Assembly: GCA_902806565.1 (NCBI GenBank)
Contig: CADCXA010000025.1
Span: 124,001-188,000, forward strand
Direction of reading: 5' to 3'
Length of the DNA stretch: 64,000 nucleotides
Origin: Hypoxylon rubiginosum
Lineage: Eukaryota; Ascomycota; Sordariomycetes; Xylariales; Hypoxylaceae
Positions 11,007 through 23,729 of this stretch are shown here, one piece after another. The position numbers were made by a program, and so were the translations under genes. The notes below the pieces were generated by a model. That model saw only the letters and a program-made list of their open reading frames with translations. It had not been told where the DNA came from and made no database searches. The stretch's first letter is position 1. Each line of letters opens with the position of its first letter.

Positions 11007-13381
11007 CTAGCTTTCCACCTCCCACTGGTCCGTAACAGCACCATGGCTAGCATCTCCAACCAGTCTCGCGTACTTGGCCAAGGCGCCTCTCCTGACTTTC
11101 GGCGTAGGGGCCTTCCACGCCTTTCTCCTCTCCGCCAATTCCTCCTCGCTGACATTCGCCATGTCAATCCGGTTCTTGATAGCATCGATGACGATCGTGT
11201 CTCCGTTCCGAACCAAGGCGATAGGCCCGCCTCTCGCCGCTTCCGGGGTCACGTGGCCGACGATGAAGCCGTGGCTCGCACCGCTATATCTGCCATCCGT
11301 CACGAGAGCAATATTCTTTAGCCCCGCACCCATGATCGCGGCCGATGCCCTGAGCTGCTCCGGCATGCCGGGACCGCCCCTCGGTCCTTCGTAGCGGACT
11401 ATAAGCACCAAGTTCTCATCCCTCGGTATCTCGCCGCGCGTCAGGGCATCGTCGAGCTCGTGTTCCTTGTTGAACACCCTCGCTTTCCCCGTGAAGCTCA
11501 GTCCCTCCTTGCCGGTGATCTTGGCTACGGCCCCTTCCGGTGCGAAATTGCCTCGCAGGATTCGGATGTGGCCCGTCTCCTTAATCGGGTCCGAAAGCGG
11601 GCGGATGATCTTCTGGTCTGACGGTAGACTCGGCCAATCCGCGACATTCTCGGCGAGCGTACGGCCCGTGACTGTCGGGATGTTTCCGTTGATCAGCCCG
11701 GCCGCGATCAGCATCTTCAATACCGACGGCGTGCCGCCGATCTTGTACAGATCTTCCATCAGGTATTTTCCGCTAGGTGCTAGGTCCGCCAGGAACGGCG
11801 TCTTGTTGCTGACCCTGTCTACATCTTCCAGCGTCAGCGGCACTTCGGCGGTATTAGCCATGGCCAGGAAGTGCAAGACGCCGTTCGTGGAACCGCCGAG
11901 AATCATGGTGACGACCAGCGCGTTCTCGAATGACTCCCTGGTGAGCAGGTCCCGCGGACGTATATCCTTCTCCATAGTCGTCTTGATGACCTCGGCCGCG
12001 CGCTCGCACTCGCGGGCCTTTTCCGGGGATAGCGCGGGATAGGACGACGACCCGGGTAAGCTGAGCCCCATTGCCTCGATAGCGGTCGCCATCGTGTTGG
12101 CTGTGTACATGCCGCCGCAAGCTCCTGCACCGGGACAAGCGTGGCGTTCGATGTCGGAGAGCACGTCGCTTGGGGTTCTGCCCTCGGTCTCTGGGTTCGT
12201 CTTGGCGTGGAGGCGGTCATAGGCAAAGGCCCCTGAGGCTTCGTAGCAGGTGCTAACGTTTACGTCGCGCTCTAAGAGTTGCGAATACCCCTTTCGAATC
12301 GTCCCACCGTACTAAAAAGTCTTTAGCGACTTGGTTCTTAGGTGGTACATTGAGAAGGTAATAGAGTTTTCTCTCCGTACTTCAGCACGCAGAAAAGGGT
12401 ATTCAAAATGATTTCAGTGCCAATTGTCAACTTACAATCATGATGAAAGGTCGGTTATGACGTGCTGCTGCCATAATGACACCGGGCATGTTCTTATCAC
12501 ACCCAGGAATCGCAATGTTGGCATCGTGGTGCTGTGCGCAAGTGACAGTCTCGATGCTGTCGGCGATGAGGTCACGGGATTGAAGCGAATATCTCATGCC
12601 TGCGTCCATCTTAGCTTCATGACCAGGTCTATAAAACGGGGGTTCAAGTCATACCTTCGCCGCCCATCGTGATGGCATCAGATACGCCTACAGCATTGTA
12701 TTGCCATGCTAGCATCTTCTGCTTTTCTACCGCTCTCTTTACGATTCTTCCAAACTCCAGGACTATCTCGATCAGCTTTTTTCGAGTTAGAGGTGCCTCC
12801 ATGATTAACATGCTCACTCACGATGCGTGCTATGGCCGACGAGAAGGTAAGATTAGCGAATGAACGGTAAACCAACGCCATTGTGACAATGTTATAGGCG
12901 TGCTACTTACTTGCACTGCGAACCAATTGTTAGTAGCTGCTACGTAAGAGGGATAGGGGGTGTGTTCTTATCCCTCTCTTATAAACCTTTCTAAGAGTTG
13001 GAAAATCCCCGAGCAATACATCTATGCTCTGGGGAAGGGAAACAAGGTGTAAGAGGCGAATGAATAAGACACATACAGGATTGCCCTCCCACCACACTGT
13101 AGCGATACCCACATGAGGAGCATTCTTCATCATTTCCTCATTCGGCACTCCGGCGCCGTACAGCATAGCCTATACCAACTCATTAGAACAAAGATCTCCC
13201 TCCGATTCTGCACGAAACACACCTGAGCGCCCGGGTAGTCATGTTCCCTGGTAATCGCGTGGGACCACCTGTTTAAGCGGCCGCCGGGTGGTAGGCACTT
13301 GAATTGGATATACTGCGGATCGGACTTGGGGTCCTCGCCGGCGGCAGCAGCGCCGGTCCCAGCAGCGGGTGTATCACTCAT
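11007..13381 (-). CDS. Dihydroxy-acid dehydratase paralogue (ILV3-like), seven exons including 5-nt and 8-nt micro-exons
   Basis: The IlvD/Edd family dehydrates 2,3-dihydroxy acids (last common step of valine/isoleucine synthesis) or sugar acids using an Fe-S cluster. My exons, minus strand: 13381-13223, 13169-13077, 12915-12911, 12829-12822, 12762-12655, 12599-12436, 12311-11007; 613 residues, within family range. Every intron has GT..AG ends, and intron 2 has a perfect TACTAAC branch. The two micro-exons complete the family motif NPCNTHLLEFG, which is otherwise missing. Cluster ligands are Cys85 (in PCN), Cys158 (GCDKNMPG) and Cys244 ([10 protein letters not shown]). The C-terminal [19 protein letters not shown] region is intact. 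The N-terminus is Ala/Gly/Asp-rich and not a mitochondrial presequence. Together with WWEGNP and [13 protein letters not shown] this suggests a paralogue, not the housekeeping Ilv3. The substrate is not decidable here. Confidence 0.9.
12822..12915 (-). other. Tandem micro-exons of the DHAD gene
   Basis: On the minus strand, exon 3 is TGCAA (12915-12911) and exon 4 is CACGCATC (12829-12822), separated by an 81-base intron (GTAAGT, GCTAAT branch, CATAG). The preceding intron (13076-12916) ends TACTAAC..TTCGCAG. The following intron (12821-12763) runs GTGAGT..TCTAAC..GATAG. Together they encode Cys-Asn-Thr-His and the first base of Leu. Skipping both shifts the frame by 13 bases. Confidence 0.85.
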
Positions 13382-14180
13382 GTTGAAAAGTTGACGATGT
13401 CGTTTAATTTAGGACTTGAAGTTGAGAATATAGCAAAACCCTCCTTGTCTACATCAAGCTCATCGTACGATGGTCTTTTTTAAAATGATGCTACTGCGGG
13501 GTAAATGGAGTAGTATAGATCTAATCCGTGGAGTGAGTGATACTCGATACTCGGAGGTTCATTACGACGATACTTGAAGGATAATGCCCGGGGCCGGGGT
13601 GGAGTTGGTAGGGATAGGGTCGGGATGCGAAGCCGGTAATTTCAAATGCGTGAGAGACGACTGGTTCGCTAGGCGAGCGTCTGCTCGTCTTACTGCTCCA
13701 TTCCGCACGCAGGGTACTTTCTAGTCCAGCATATATCCTATTACAAGATAGTTTAGACGCCTCCCACGGTACCAACCCACTTAAAAGGCGCTGGCTTTTC
13801 TCCAGGTCTCGCGCGCGTCGGTGCCGAGTACGGGGGAGGGGAAGTGGAGTTAGTTATATGCACGCCATACGCAAGGCGGACCACCTTGTAGCGTGGACAA
13901 AGTAAAAGGATCGTATGTAAAATGACGGAGTGATAGTAAGCTAGTTGGTAGACTGAACTCGATAGACTATATGTCTGTTAACAGACACCTCTCTAGATGT
14001 TGTAGTCTTATGTATAGGTACCTTACGGGTAGTGACCGAGAGTGTCGTGAAACCAAAACAAACGAAGTTACTATCAAAATGTATTCAACTCGAGATTACG
14101 AATGCATTATCCCGCATAGTCCTCTTCTTGAATCCCACGGCATCAATGCCTACCGGGACTTAGCTAATGCACGGTTTCCC
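13382..14180. other. Intergenic, DHAD promoter and kinase 3' flank
   Basis: Both flanking genes are on the minus strand, so this holds the DHAD promoter and the downstream flank of the kinase gene. No gene or recognisable regulatory motif was seen. Confidence 0.45.
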
Positions 14181-15713
14181 TCACGCCTGACTAGAGCCCC
14201 GAGAGGCTTCCCATTCCTCAAAGCCACCGGGGAACTTCTTGACGAGATCGCGCATCCCAGGGATTAGCCTAGAATAGCAGTTAATATTTGTTGAGCGTCG
14301 TTCATATTCAGACCATTCAGTGTACTTACAGTTTCCGATATAACTCCTCATTCTTGTACAATATTGAGTCGAGGAGATTGACTCGGCTGTATATGTGTCA
14401 TGTGTTATTAGAGAAGGCAAATCTTCATTATGTAACAGAAGAAAAGGGGTCGGATGGACTCACATTGCATATAAGGCATTGCGATCATCACAGTCCTCCA
14501 CGGGGTCCGACGGCGGAAAATGCTTGTGGTATTCATCCCTGTAGTCGCTGTTGATCTTGTTCCACGGCTGACGCCAGACACCGAGTTCGTCTACGTCCGA
14601 TCTTACGTTAGCCAAGTGGCTGACCGTCATAGACCGGTACTCTATAAATAATCCAAAGAAATTCAAAGGAGATCTCACATTCATTATGAGCGAAGAAAGA
14701 CGCCGCGTCGAAAATCACGGATTTCCCGGTCCCCTTCTCGATCCCCACGTTTCCGTGCCATAGATCCCCGTGGATGATACACGGGGTGATAGAGCGGCCG
14801 CCGGTCTCGAGCGGTCTTAGGAGACGGGGTATTACCTTCTGAAAGAAGGGCTCAATCATCTGTTCGATTTCCTCGCTAGGGCCCTATAGATTTGTTTTAT
14901 ATATAAGCAAACCTTTGCGGGCAGACATTTCGGTACGCAAGCACCGCGAAGAGCATCGGGAAGAGAATCGGATAAGGAGAGAGTAACTCTGACCTGTACG
15001 GAGCGCTCTTGTTCGAACAGCGCCCTCGTCGTAGTCGTGAAGTACTCCTCCCAGGTCTTGGAGAAGGGGTGGACGACGCGGACGTTGCCGTGGAAGGTCG
15101 CGAAGTAGAACCCGAACTTGGGAAAGGCCGGGCTGCTGCGGTGCAGCACGGCCACCTTGGGGCCGAGGACGAACGGGGGCGGAAGCTTGTCCTCCATGGG
15201 CCGGAACTCGCACAGCAGGAAGTGGACGTCCGGCATGCTGGAGTAGGTGCCGGTCGCGAAGGGCTCCGTCACGAAGTCCCGCCCGAAGTCGTGAAGCTTG
15301 TCCATGCATTCGAACTCGCTCTCCACCATCTCTTTACCGGTTGCCCCATGGGTGATCTATTTTCGTAGTTAGATAAAGCGAGGCATTTACTTAGAGATAT
15401 TGGTAAGGGGTTACCTTGAGGAAAAAGACCTTAGTATCCAAAGCGTGATTTCTCACGAAATGCGTACAGATGCGAGCTGTACGAGTCCATAAACTTTTGC
15501 CGTGCCCTCCAATGCTTACGGACTCGAACTTTTCGATACGAGGCACACGAGCTCGAAGTTCTGTCATGGGTATGAAGCTGTTAGGTAACGTGGTTAATCA
15601 CTACGATAGTAAAACGTAACTCGCTTACCCTTCAAGACTTGAGGATCTATGATCTGAATCGCTTCTATCGGAACCTCCGGCCGTACAATCTGCCTAGGTT
15701 GTTCGTCCGCCAT
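14181..15713 (-). CDS. Fructosamine/ketosamine-3-kinase family protein, seven exons
   Basis: This family phosphorylates sugar adducts on protein lysines (deglycation) and has the aminoglycoside-phosphotransferase fold; the fungal substrate is unproven. Exons on the minus strand: 15713-15629, 15560-15415, 15356-14994, 14883-14679, 14590-14464, 14386-14330 and 14268-14181, 356 residues, with all junctions in phase. The donor of intron 3 (GTCAGA) is the weakest. N-terminal landmarks are ESVSIGGHGKSLWT (about 43-56) and the conserved FECMDKLHDFG. The catalytic loop is HGDLWHGN (His236, Asp238, Asn243). The metal-binding Asp is Asp257 in FDAASFFAHNE. After splicing the chain continues YELGVWRQPWN and DRNALYAIRVNLLDSILY, as in fungal homologues, and ends with KKFPGGFEEWE. 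No signal peptide; presumed cytosolic. Confidence 0.88.
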
Positions 15714-16745
15714 ATTCGCGATATTGCGCCCTAGGGTTTCCGATGCTCGGGTGAGGGTGAGGAGAAGGGGCTTAATTTAGGGTAGATTTCACGGTATTGT
15801 GGGACCTAAAGAATATAAATCGGACAGCAATTGATCGAGCATACGGAATATTTGAGGAAACATCAGAGTTTGTAGATTTGTAGATTGCTTAATATATGTC
15901 GACCTAAGTAGGTGAAGTTTCTGTAACGTATGGCAATGGATTGTAAATGATGCAGTTATGAAGATGGAGACAATCATTTGCGCCTCTTGTTCGGACTGCG
16001 TAGATAGAAGAAACCCTTCCGACTTATGTAAAACCCCCTGAAAATATCTCGGGCCGTTCCGGGCCCCGTAATCGTACAAAATGTTTCTTTCACCCAGAAA
16101 CATGAGGGTATGTATGTTTGTGATCATAAATCGTGCAGAGGAAAAGGGAAGCATCCATCCAATCATTCGTTCAGAAAAACCAAGTCGTAGTTAGCGGCCG
16201 TTGCATACATCAAGCCTTTTCCGGAATGCCGCCTCCTACTACTGTCCTCACCCAACACAATTGACCTGCCTCCGCCCTAGCCAAAGAGAAGAAAAGAAAA
16301 GAAGAAAATATTCAGATATTTGGAGCTTGCCCTGCTACGCAGAGGCATCCCTTGTCTTTAGTGTGGTCCATAAGGTCCTGTCCGTCAGAGCAAGCTAGTT
16401 CCTCCTGGCTACAGAGCCAATCCAGACCTTTTCCCATACAATGAAACCCAAGATAGAAATGGTAAGGAGTTTTTTATTCAAGGATGATCGCGGAAGCGTC
16501 CACCTAGTATTTTTTTAACGAAATTCATATGTAAAGCGTGAATAACAACCATGAGATGCATTGGGAAGGCCGAAGGATATACAAGGGCAGTGTAGATGGA
16601 TACGGAGAGAGCTGGTATGCGGGCCAGTTAGGAAACAAGTTGCCTTAGTGGTATGAGCCCCCAGCATGGGCATCGTATTGACTAGAGCAGCGGGACCTAT
16701 GAGTGCGCGAAGACTTGGTTCCGGACGATATCGTAAGACTGCTCC
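15714..16745. other. Intergenic, kinase promoter and Myb gene 3' flank
   Basis: It holds the promoter of the kinase gene and the 3' flank of the Myb-like gene. A 125-codon minus-strand frame at 15789-16166 has no family features or splice context, and I do not call it. Confidence 0.45.
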
Positions 16746-17821
16746 TTAAGCGCCGGCTGTAACACCGACACTTCGTTCTTCTTCCAACCGGCGGACTATT
16801 TCCCTTTCTTTGGGACTTCGCGGGTTCGCGTCGATCCCTAGAATCGCACTAATGCGGGTCTTGTCATGCTTCTCATAGAGACCATCGCGATCGTTGGGGC
16901 TGGCCACCGGTGTGATCGGTGTCTGTCCGCCCATAGCGAAAACGCTCGCTTTCCACGCCTGCTCTAGCACAATCGGACTGATGCCTGAGCCATACTCAGA
17001 CGCAATAGCACCCCAAAACGACGACCGGTGAGCGGTGTATATAGACTGAAGTCGGGGAATGTCCACGTGAGCCGAAGGTGGCGGAAGAGAGCAGTCAAGT
17101 CGAAGAACCGGTGCCTGGCCAATCGGCAAAGGCTGCGGGAACGGAGACGGTGCCAGGGACCGAGTCGTATCCGGAATCGGAGTAACGTAGCCGGCAGCAG
17201 TGCCCTGAAGAGTCATCGAAGCTGGTTTCGGTAAGATGGCTGGGAGGCGAGGCGAGGTGTTGGCGCCTGTCACGATGCTGGGGAGCTGCACAGGGGCTGC
17301 ATAAGTAGGCGAGTCAAGATCGTGGCCACCAACGCTCAAAGGGGGAGAGTTATCACGTGGAGAACGCTCCTGGATAGGCGACGGAATATTGGCCGGTAAA
17401 ATCGGGGAATGCCCGGCAGAGGAGCCCGAACCCGAGGACACCGATGCGGTCCTCTTGCGGCGGTTGCTCCCATGACTAAGCTGGTGGTAATGAAGACGGC
17501 ATGCCAACTCAGTCTTCTTCAGGTGGGCAGCAATATGCTTGTACGGCATCTTCTGGAGGCGAGTCTGAAGTAGATACACTTCCTATTTGCGCCGCATATT
17601 AGTTCCCGTTGCAATATCCACGTCCACCATACACAACTCTCCGCCGCAGGGAAACGGGTGCATAGGCTCACCTCGTCCTCACTCCAGGCCCTCCCACCAC
17701 CAGTTGACGCTGCGAGCTTTCTGTTCTTAGTGATCCCATACTCGTGGCGGTCAAGGACATCGCTCGTAGGTGTGTATGGGACACCAGAGGAAGTAGCTAA
17801 TTGCATCGGCGGTGACATCAT
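16746..17821 (-). CDS. Myb/SANT-like DNA-binding protein
   Basis: Two exons on the minus strand: 17821-17672 and 17582-16746, with an 89-base intron (donor GTGAGC, acceptor AATAG), 328 residues. The splice joins RAWSEDE to EVYLLQTRLQKMPYKHIAAHLKKTELACR, giving one Myb/SANT-like helix-turn-helix of about 45 residues (roughly 44-90). It has the initial Trp, and Tyr/Leu/Arg in place of some consensus Trp. A basic SNRRKRT patch follows (possible nuclear signal). A long Pro/Ser-rich region follows to about residue 220, and a more ordered C-terminal stretch holds YEKHDKTRISAILG. The gene lies head-to-head, across about 9.9 kb, with another Myb-like gene. A role as a transcriptional regulator is inferred from the domain; targets are unknown. 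Two adjacent start ATGs exist, and the first is used here. Confidence 0.8.
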
Positions 17822-20800
17822 GTCTCGTAGTTTTCGTCGTAAATGCGTATTTGTTGTAATAGAAGATGGCTCTGCCTCAACGAATCGAAGTATTTAAATC
17901 GGTTATGTGTAAATAGGCAGACCGTGCTGCTTCAGAATCGAATATGTAAAAATGTCGAAGGGTAAATAAGATCGTATCTCATTCGAATGTTTCAGTATGG
18001 TCGTAGCAAACTATCGATATTGTCAACAGACTGTCGAACTCGTCTTCGTTACGGCGGATACTAGACGGACGAACGGACCAGAAACGAATATGATTCCGAA
18101 TAGAAATAAGTTTGATAAAATAGTATGGTTAATGGTTAACACCGACGACGAAGCCAATTATTCAAAAGAGTGTAAGCAGCCAAGCCAGTTGGGCAATGAA
18201 AGAAAGTGGTCGCTAGCTGCGAAGAAAGAAAAGAAAGGAGGCTCGCAACAGCGTTGTAGACGATGTAATGGTTGAACCTATACGGTGGTAAAGAGAACAA
18301 AACGGAAGAAGAGAAAATCAGAGAAGATGAGCAGAAAGGCAGATAATAACGATAATGCATCTTCTGCATCATGACACTCGACCGATACACCCCAGGCGAA
18401 ACCAGGGTCGACGTTGACCGGGGGTTGGTGGACACCACCACACACCTTGCATACTTCGTACACCTATTTCGATATAGCCCTGTAACAAGAGCTTAAGATG
18501 GGGTGGATACGAGAGCGGAAGCATAAACCTTGGCTTGATGCGCTGGGCTTGACATCCATTTACATCGATTCAAAACGGCTAACCCCAGTTTGCACAACCG
18601 CTGAAAGAGAATATCAAGTCCACTTCTTTCCGTTCGAGGCCATCTCCAAGATAGTCTAGCTGCTAGACGAACGAACCCGAGGAGGTACGAATAGACCACA
18701 GCGTAGTCCAAGGCCGAGAGCATGGCGACGGCATACTGCTTGAGCATGCATAGTCAATCCAAGTAAGAAAACGGCCTCTACGGTCTAGCGTGCTATGTGA
18801 GGCTCCAATTCAAGATTCATCATCTCTCTTGGAGTCGTAGGCGCTAGAGGACTGGCTTCAACTTCATAGTGCCGGATATAATGCCAACTATGGCCGTATA
18901 GGGTTGACAGACATAGGAAAAGAGCGTCCAGAACTAGATGGACTGCACTTTTGTTTTCCTATTCTGTTCCATAGTACCCATGTTCGTTTCGACGGCGGAA
19001 GAAAAAAGAGCGGTCTCTCTCTCGCTCGGGTTACAGACAAGAGGGGCTGACTCGGACCCGGGACCCCATCTCGTACTACGTTGGTAGTGGAGGTAATATT
19101 CGAGCGGCCAGGTTGGTCATGGTGTTGTAGGTCGGAGAATTTACGTAGCAAGGCATGTTTAGCAATTGGCGTTACGAGTTGCATGCGATATGGGAGTGAT
19201 TATCTGATATGGCTTGAGGCCGCCTTTGGTCTAACGGGTATGTACTTGGTTGACAACTGCATACATAGTTGACATACACAGAGTCGTGTTGTATTGTATT
19301 GTATTGCAGAGGGCATGGCACGGCGTGGGAGGTATGGCGGTGGTCTCGTATCGCGTATGTTCTAGTTTCGAAGGTTGAAGGAAAAGGGTCTGTGTAGGGC
19401 GTAGAAGGGGAACTTGACGTTTGACATCGGTTGGGTTTTTGTATGGACGTTGCTTCACCGTGTTACAGAGGCGCGCTTACTCAGTTAACAGGGGCTTCTA
19501 TTGGCTATAGTGGCCCCCGCTACGACGTAGCGTGTCTTCGGTCCCTGGCTCGGCATGGGGTTCGCATGGAACCTTAAAACCCCCCCTTCTATTCCCTTTT
19601 TGTTCAGCCGCCCCGCGGCTCTGCAACCTTGAGTATAGGTACATCTGCTAGTTAAGGCGGTTACTGATTCTTTAGCGGACCAGTTAGGTACCCTTTACAT
19701 CTGGAACTTGCCGAGGCAAGCCCTACGACATAATCCGTACCCCGTATAATCTCCCCTTGTTTTGTTCCGCTGCCCTCATGTTTCTTGCTTCTTGTTATTA
19801 TGTTACGAATGGAGGCTTGACGCTTTACCAAGCTTTAATACCAAGAGCTTGACGGGTCCAGCGCCAAGAGCGGTAGCCGTCTGAATTCGCCTCAATAGCT
19901 GTCAAATCTCAGCGATCTGTCGATTTCGTGATAGGACAGCGGGTAAAATGTTTAGACCAGGCCAGCAGCTTTGTTTAGTTTCGAAATGTCATGCAGCAAA
20001 GATATCTCTTATCTTGTCATTAGATAAGTCCTCAGTAAACAATGATGAGACACCTTGTCGGTTACTGTGGTATTGTTATCCATTGCTATTTAGAAGCCGG
20101 GCTACTAACCTTTCACAGCGGCCACAGCGGTCACAGCAGTCAGCCATAGGGGATCACCAAGCTTACCTGCCTAGGTTAGGTACCTACCTAGTAACTGAAC
20201 GATATTTAGCTAACTTATAAACGTCACATCTTACTATTTTGGTCTAAGTGGTCTCTATGGACCAATCTGTCTGTCTGTCTACCTTGGTAGATTAGCTTAT
20301 GAGTATCTCCTGACCCGGTTTTATTACGTCCAGAGTAGACATGATCGTGGCCCGACGAGCCGGATCTCCAAGCCCTTAGCGAACGGAGTGGGAACGGAGA
20401 CCCCCCTGTCACTATTCGCAGCAGTCCACAGTCCTTGAAACCCGCCAAGAGCTGATCCTCAACCCAGCCAAGTCGAGAACATTGCGGATCGGGCACGTCA
20501 ACTTTACTATGTATCTAAGCTTATCATGGCCATCACTCACATATCACAAAAGATGATATCAGAGTTCACCTCCAGACCTCGAAGCCAAACGTGCACGAGA
20601 CACATTGCGAACAGCTCGGGAACGTGATTCGGAAACCTAGCAGTGTGACCTTGGCGTGTGGGTAAGCCAGAACGCACAACCATAGATGGGCGTCACCAGC
20701 GCGACTCCCGACATAGCGGCACGCTAAAAGCCGACTTGGGTCCGGGGTCGAAATTCAACTTGCGACTTTGACAGCTTCGAAAGGCGAATAGGGTGGTTGA

Positions 20801-23717
20801 GTCTTGGACAATCCAAGGACTACGTTCAAACATCTCGACGACCATCAGAACAGAAGAGTGGGCGGCTGAATATCTCAAACGCGAATACCAGGGTTCAAGC
20901 GGCAGGCGAAACTACCAGCCCACGACACACAACTAGATCCGGACTCTTTTCGCGAGAAATGATAATTACATTCGACGAGGTATCAGATCTCAAGATTACC
21001 TCGTGTTTAGGTAGCCATCGGCATTTATATAGTCGCCGTCTGTTATTCCGTCATCCGCAACGTCTGTCACTTAACACAGCGTCCAATTGCTTGCACATTC
21101 GGCAGTACACCAGGTCTCCATCTCTCATCATGGCCATTATTTATCCTCACTTCAGTCTGATATGAATCACTCTTACCCCACACTCTTTACCTGTATGGCT
21201 ATCTAGTTTCTAGGACCCGTCGTCTGTTGAGCTAGAGCCTCTATTCTTATCACGAGGTGGTGATCCTAGATCGACATCGTGGATCTTGTTATGGACTCAT
21301 GCCCGAGACCTGGTTTCGAATGCGTCCTCACCGTGCCTAAGTAGGTACGCGAGCAGATCAAGCAGATGACGAACTAGTAGCTTTGCGGAGCCAGCTAGAT
21401 TTGCGAGTATCGTAGATCATGATGAACTTATGGTGAACTCCTGTTAACTCGTTCTTGCTAACACATGAAGTACACTTGCGTCCTCCAATTCGCTCGAGAA
21501 TATCGATTGGCACCTGGGAAGATATTAAGCCGTCGTTAGAGTAGTTCGACCTACACAACAAGGGATTACGTACGCCGCTCAACACTTATAGTGATTCAAA
21601 CATCTATGACACCAGCACCACGGGGTAAGCCTAGGTGTATGTTCATCTTTACAAGACGTATGTTTTAAGATGATAGTAATAAATACCTAGGCAATTTGGC
21701 CCCTCTTATCGAGGCTGGACTGCCTGAATCTCTGTTATTTACATCTATCGACTATACGGTGAACCCCAAGTGTCTGGCTCCAACCTATAGCTGTGGTAGG
21801 TATGACTAAGTCATGGTCTATGTGACACCAACGTGGTGTCTTTTGTATACTGACCGTCCCTCTCCAAAATGGCGATCTGGGGTAGTAGTATAGATTTAAG
21901 GTTGTTTCCTATTCAAGTCTCGACCCTGAATAATGCATGCGGATGTCTTGCAGGATAAACAGGGGTATAGATAGCTTTTTGGGTAACTGTATACTCGGTA
22001 CGTATCTAGGAAAAGATAATCAGCCCCATACCTATAGCAATCCCCTTACCCACAGAAACCATGACCACATATACTCACTCTATATACCTACACTGATGTA
22101 TACTTGACCCCTGCCCCCACACCATTATGTACGTATATATACGCACGTTACCAGTCAGCAATAGCCAGAGTCGTAATTCTCAAACTGCATTCCGACAGCC
22201 TGTTACCTCCACAGTTTCAGTCCTTCCAGGCTTATCGACAGCACATGAACGCGTCGTGTCAGAAGTGGACCATTGCGGCTTAGCCTATTCGTCGATCAAG
22301 CATCGAAGAAAGGCCAGATGACAGGTCCTCGGACTGAAAAGCAGCCTATGACGACTTGGCATAACAGGCTATCGAACGATGGGACGAATGGGCGAGACTT
22401 CAACTACCATCGACAGGCGAGGATTCGATAAGCGACATTCTTGGTAAATGGGAAGATCCCGGATCTGCGGCCCGCTCGAGGTCGCCGAGTTGGTACACGC
22501 ATGTTTTCGTCTTTAGCCTGGCCATGTTTCATTTCCCGCCGTCTTGTTCGGTTCAGGTACGGCCAGAGGGTTATTTTGCTGTCGGGCGTCTTTTACTCCT
22601 CGCCGAAGCAAGGTCTTCGTCAGAATTAGAAAGCTAAACCATCCAGTCCGCGAGAGGAAGCTCGCTATTGACCTGAGGCGTTTCCGGCTTCCGAGCAAAT
22701 TGTTTGTTTCAACCTGTGCCGCCTGGGCGCGTACTCAAGCAAGCGGGAGGCACGGATTGTCCAACGTCTACGCAGAGCCGCAGGCACATGACGAGACCTT
22801 AAGGTCGGCGCGGCTCCGTTAATTTCGGACGCTTGCCGACGTCTCGAATTGTCGTTCAGCTTACTGTACTCAAAGGTTCACGACCTGGCACAAGTCGGTA
22901 TTTGAGCTTACAGTTAGAAATCCTATTGCCCACTTGAATTAATTATCCGTGACTTATTAGGTCTGAGACGACGACCCCTCATGCTATACGCTCGATTACA
23001 CATGTGATGGTACCTCACCCTTTCTCTATAGGGACTAGCATGATGGCCTCAGTTTCATGCTGTGATTTGGTTATTTCTTATATGATTTGCGATTGCTCTA
23101 CTCGCCTTCATCAGCTAAGTGAAGAGCATCTATTCGACCACCAAGCGATGGCGCCTCGCCTTCATTTCATATCCATGCATGCAGCCGCTCCATGACAGCA
23201 TACTGCCGATGGCACGCTGGCAAGTTGTGCTCTTCATACGTCTGACAGTAGGTGAAAATAAGAGATAACGAGCCTGCGGGAACTGCTGTGTCCTGAGAAT
23301 CTGAGCAACGGTAATAGTCTATTTGTGCAACTGTTTCATAGACGATCATACCAAATAAAATGCACTTAACTTGTCAGAAATGAGCATTTAGCATTCCTAG
23401 ATGGTCGAGTCACTCCAGTATGTTACACTTGTGGCGTCTTAACTGTTGTCTAATATTACGAGAATGAAGACAGTAGGTTAGTAAAGGGCAACATAATATC
23501 TTGTCGCTCATTCAAGATACTAAGAGGCGGGTTCCTATTCATTCTGGCTATACGATTCATGCGTTCCTAGCACAGGCAGATATACCTAACCCCTATGTGA
23601 AGTTAGTTGACATATGGTAAAGCAAGGCATTCATTACATGGACACCCGAATGGGCAAGCCTTAATATAGGTTACCTTATAGTAAATGCGAGGCTGCATTG
23701 CATGCACCGTACCATGT

Positions 23718-23729
23718 ATACCTAGGTAT
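23718..23729. repeat. Perfect 12-base palindrome ATACCTAGGTAT
   Basis: A self-complementary 12-mer, followed within 15 bases by a second related sequence (AGGTACCT). It belongs to the CCTAGG palindrome set, seen again at 25651, 36371, 42489 and 42621. Confidence 0.8.

Noticed and set aside
12776..12821. Alternative 46-base intron ending at AAAAAG in the DHAD gene
   Set aside because: It shifts the frame and runs into a stop. The acceptor at GATAG (12763) gives the conserved HLLEFG and keeps phase.
15789..16166. 125-codon minus-strand frame
   Set aside because: No recognisable motif and unsupported start context; likely chance.
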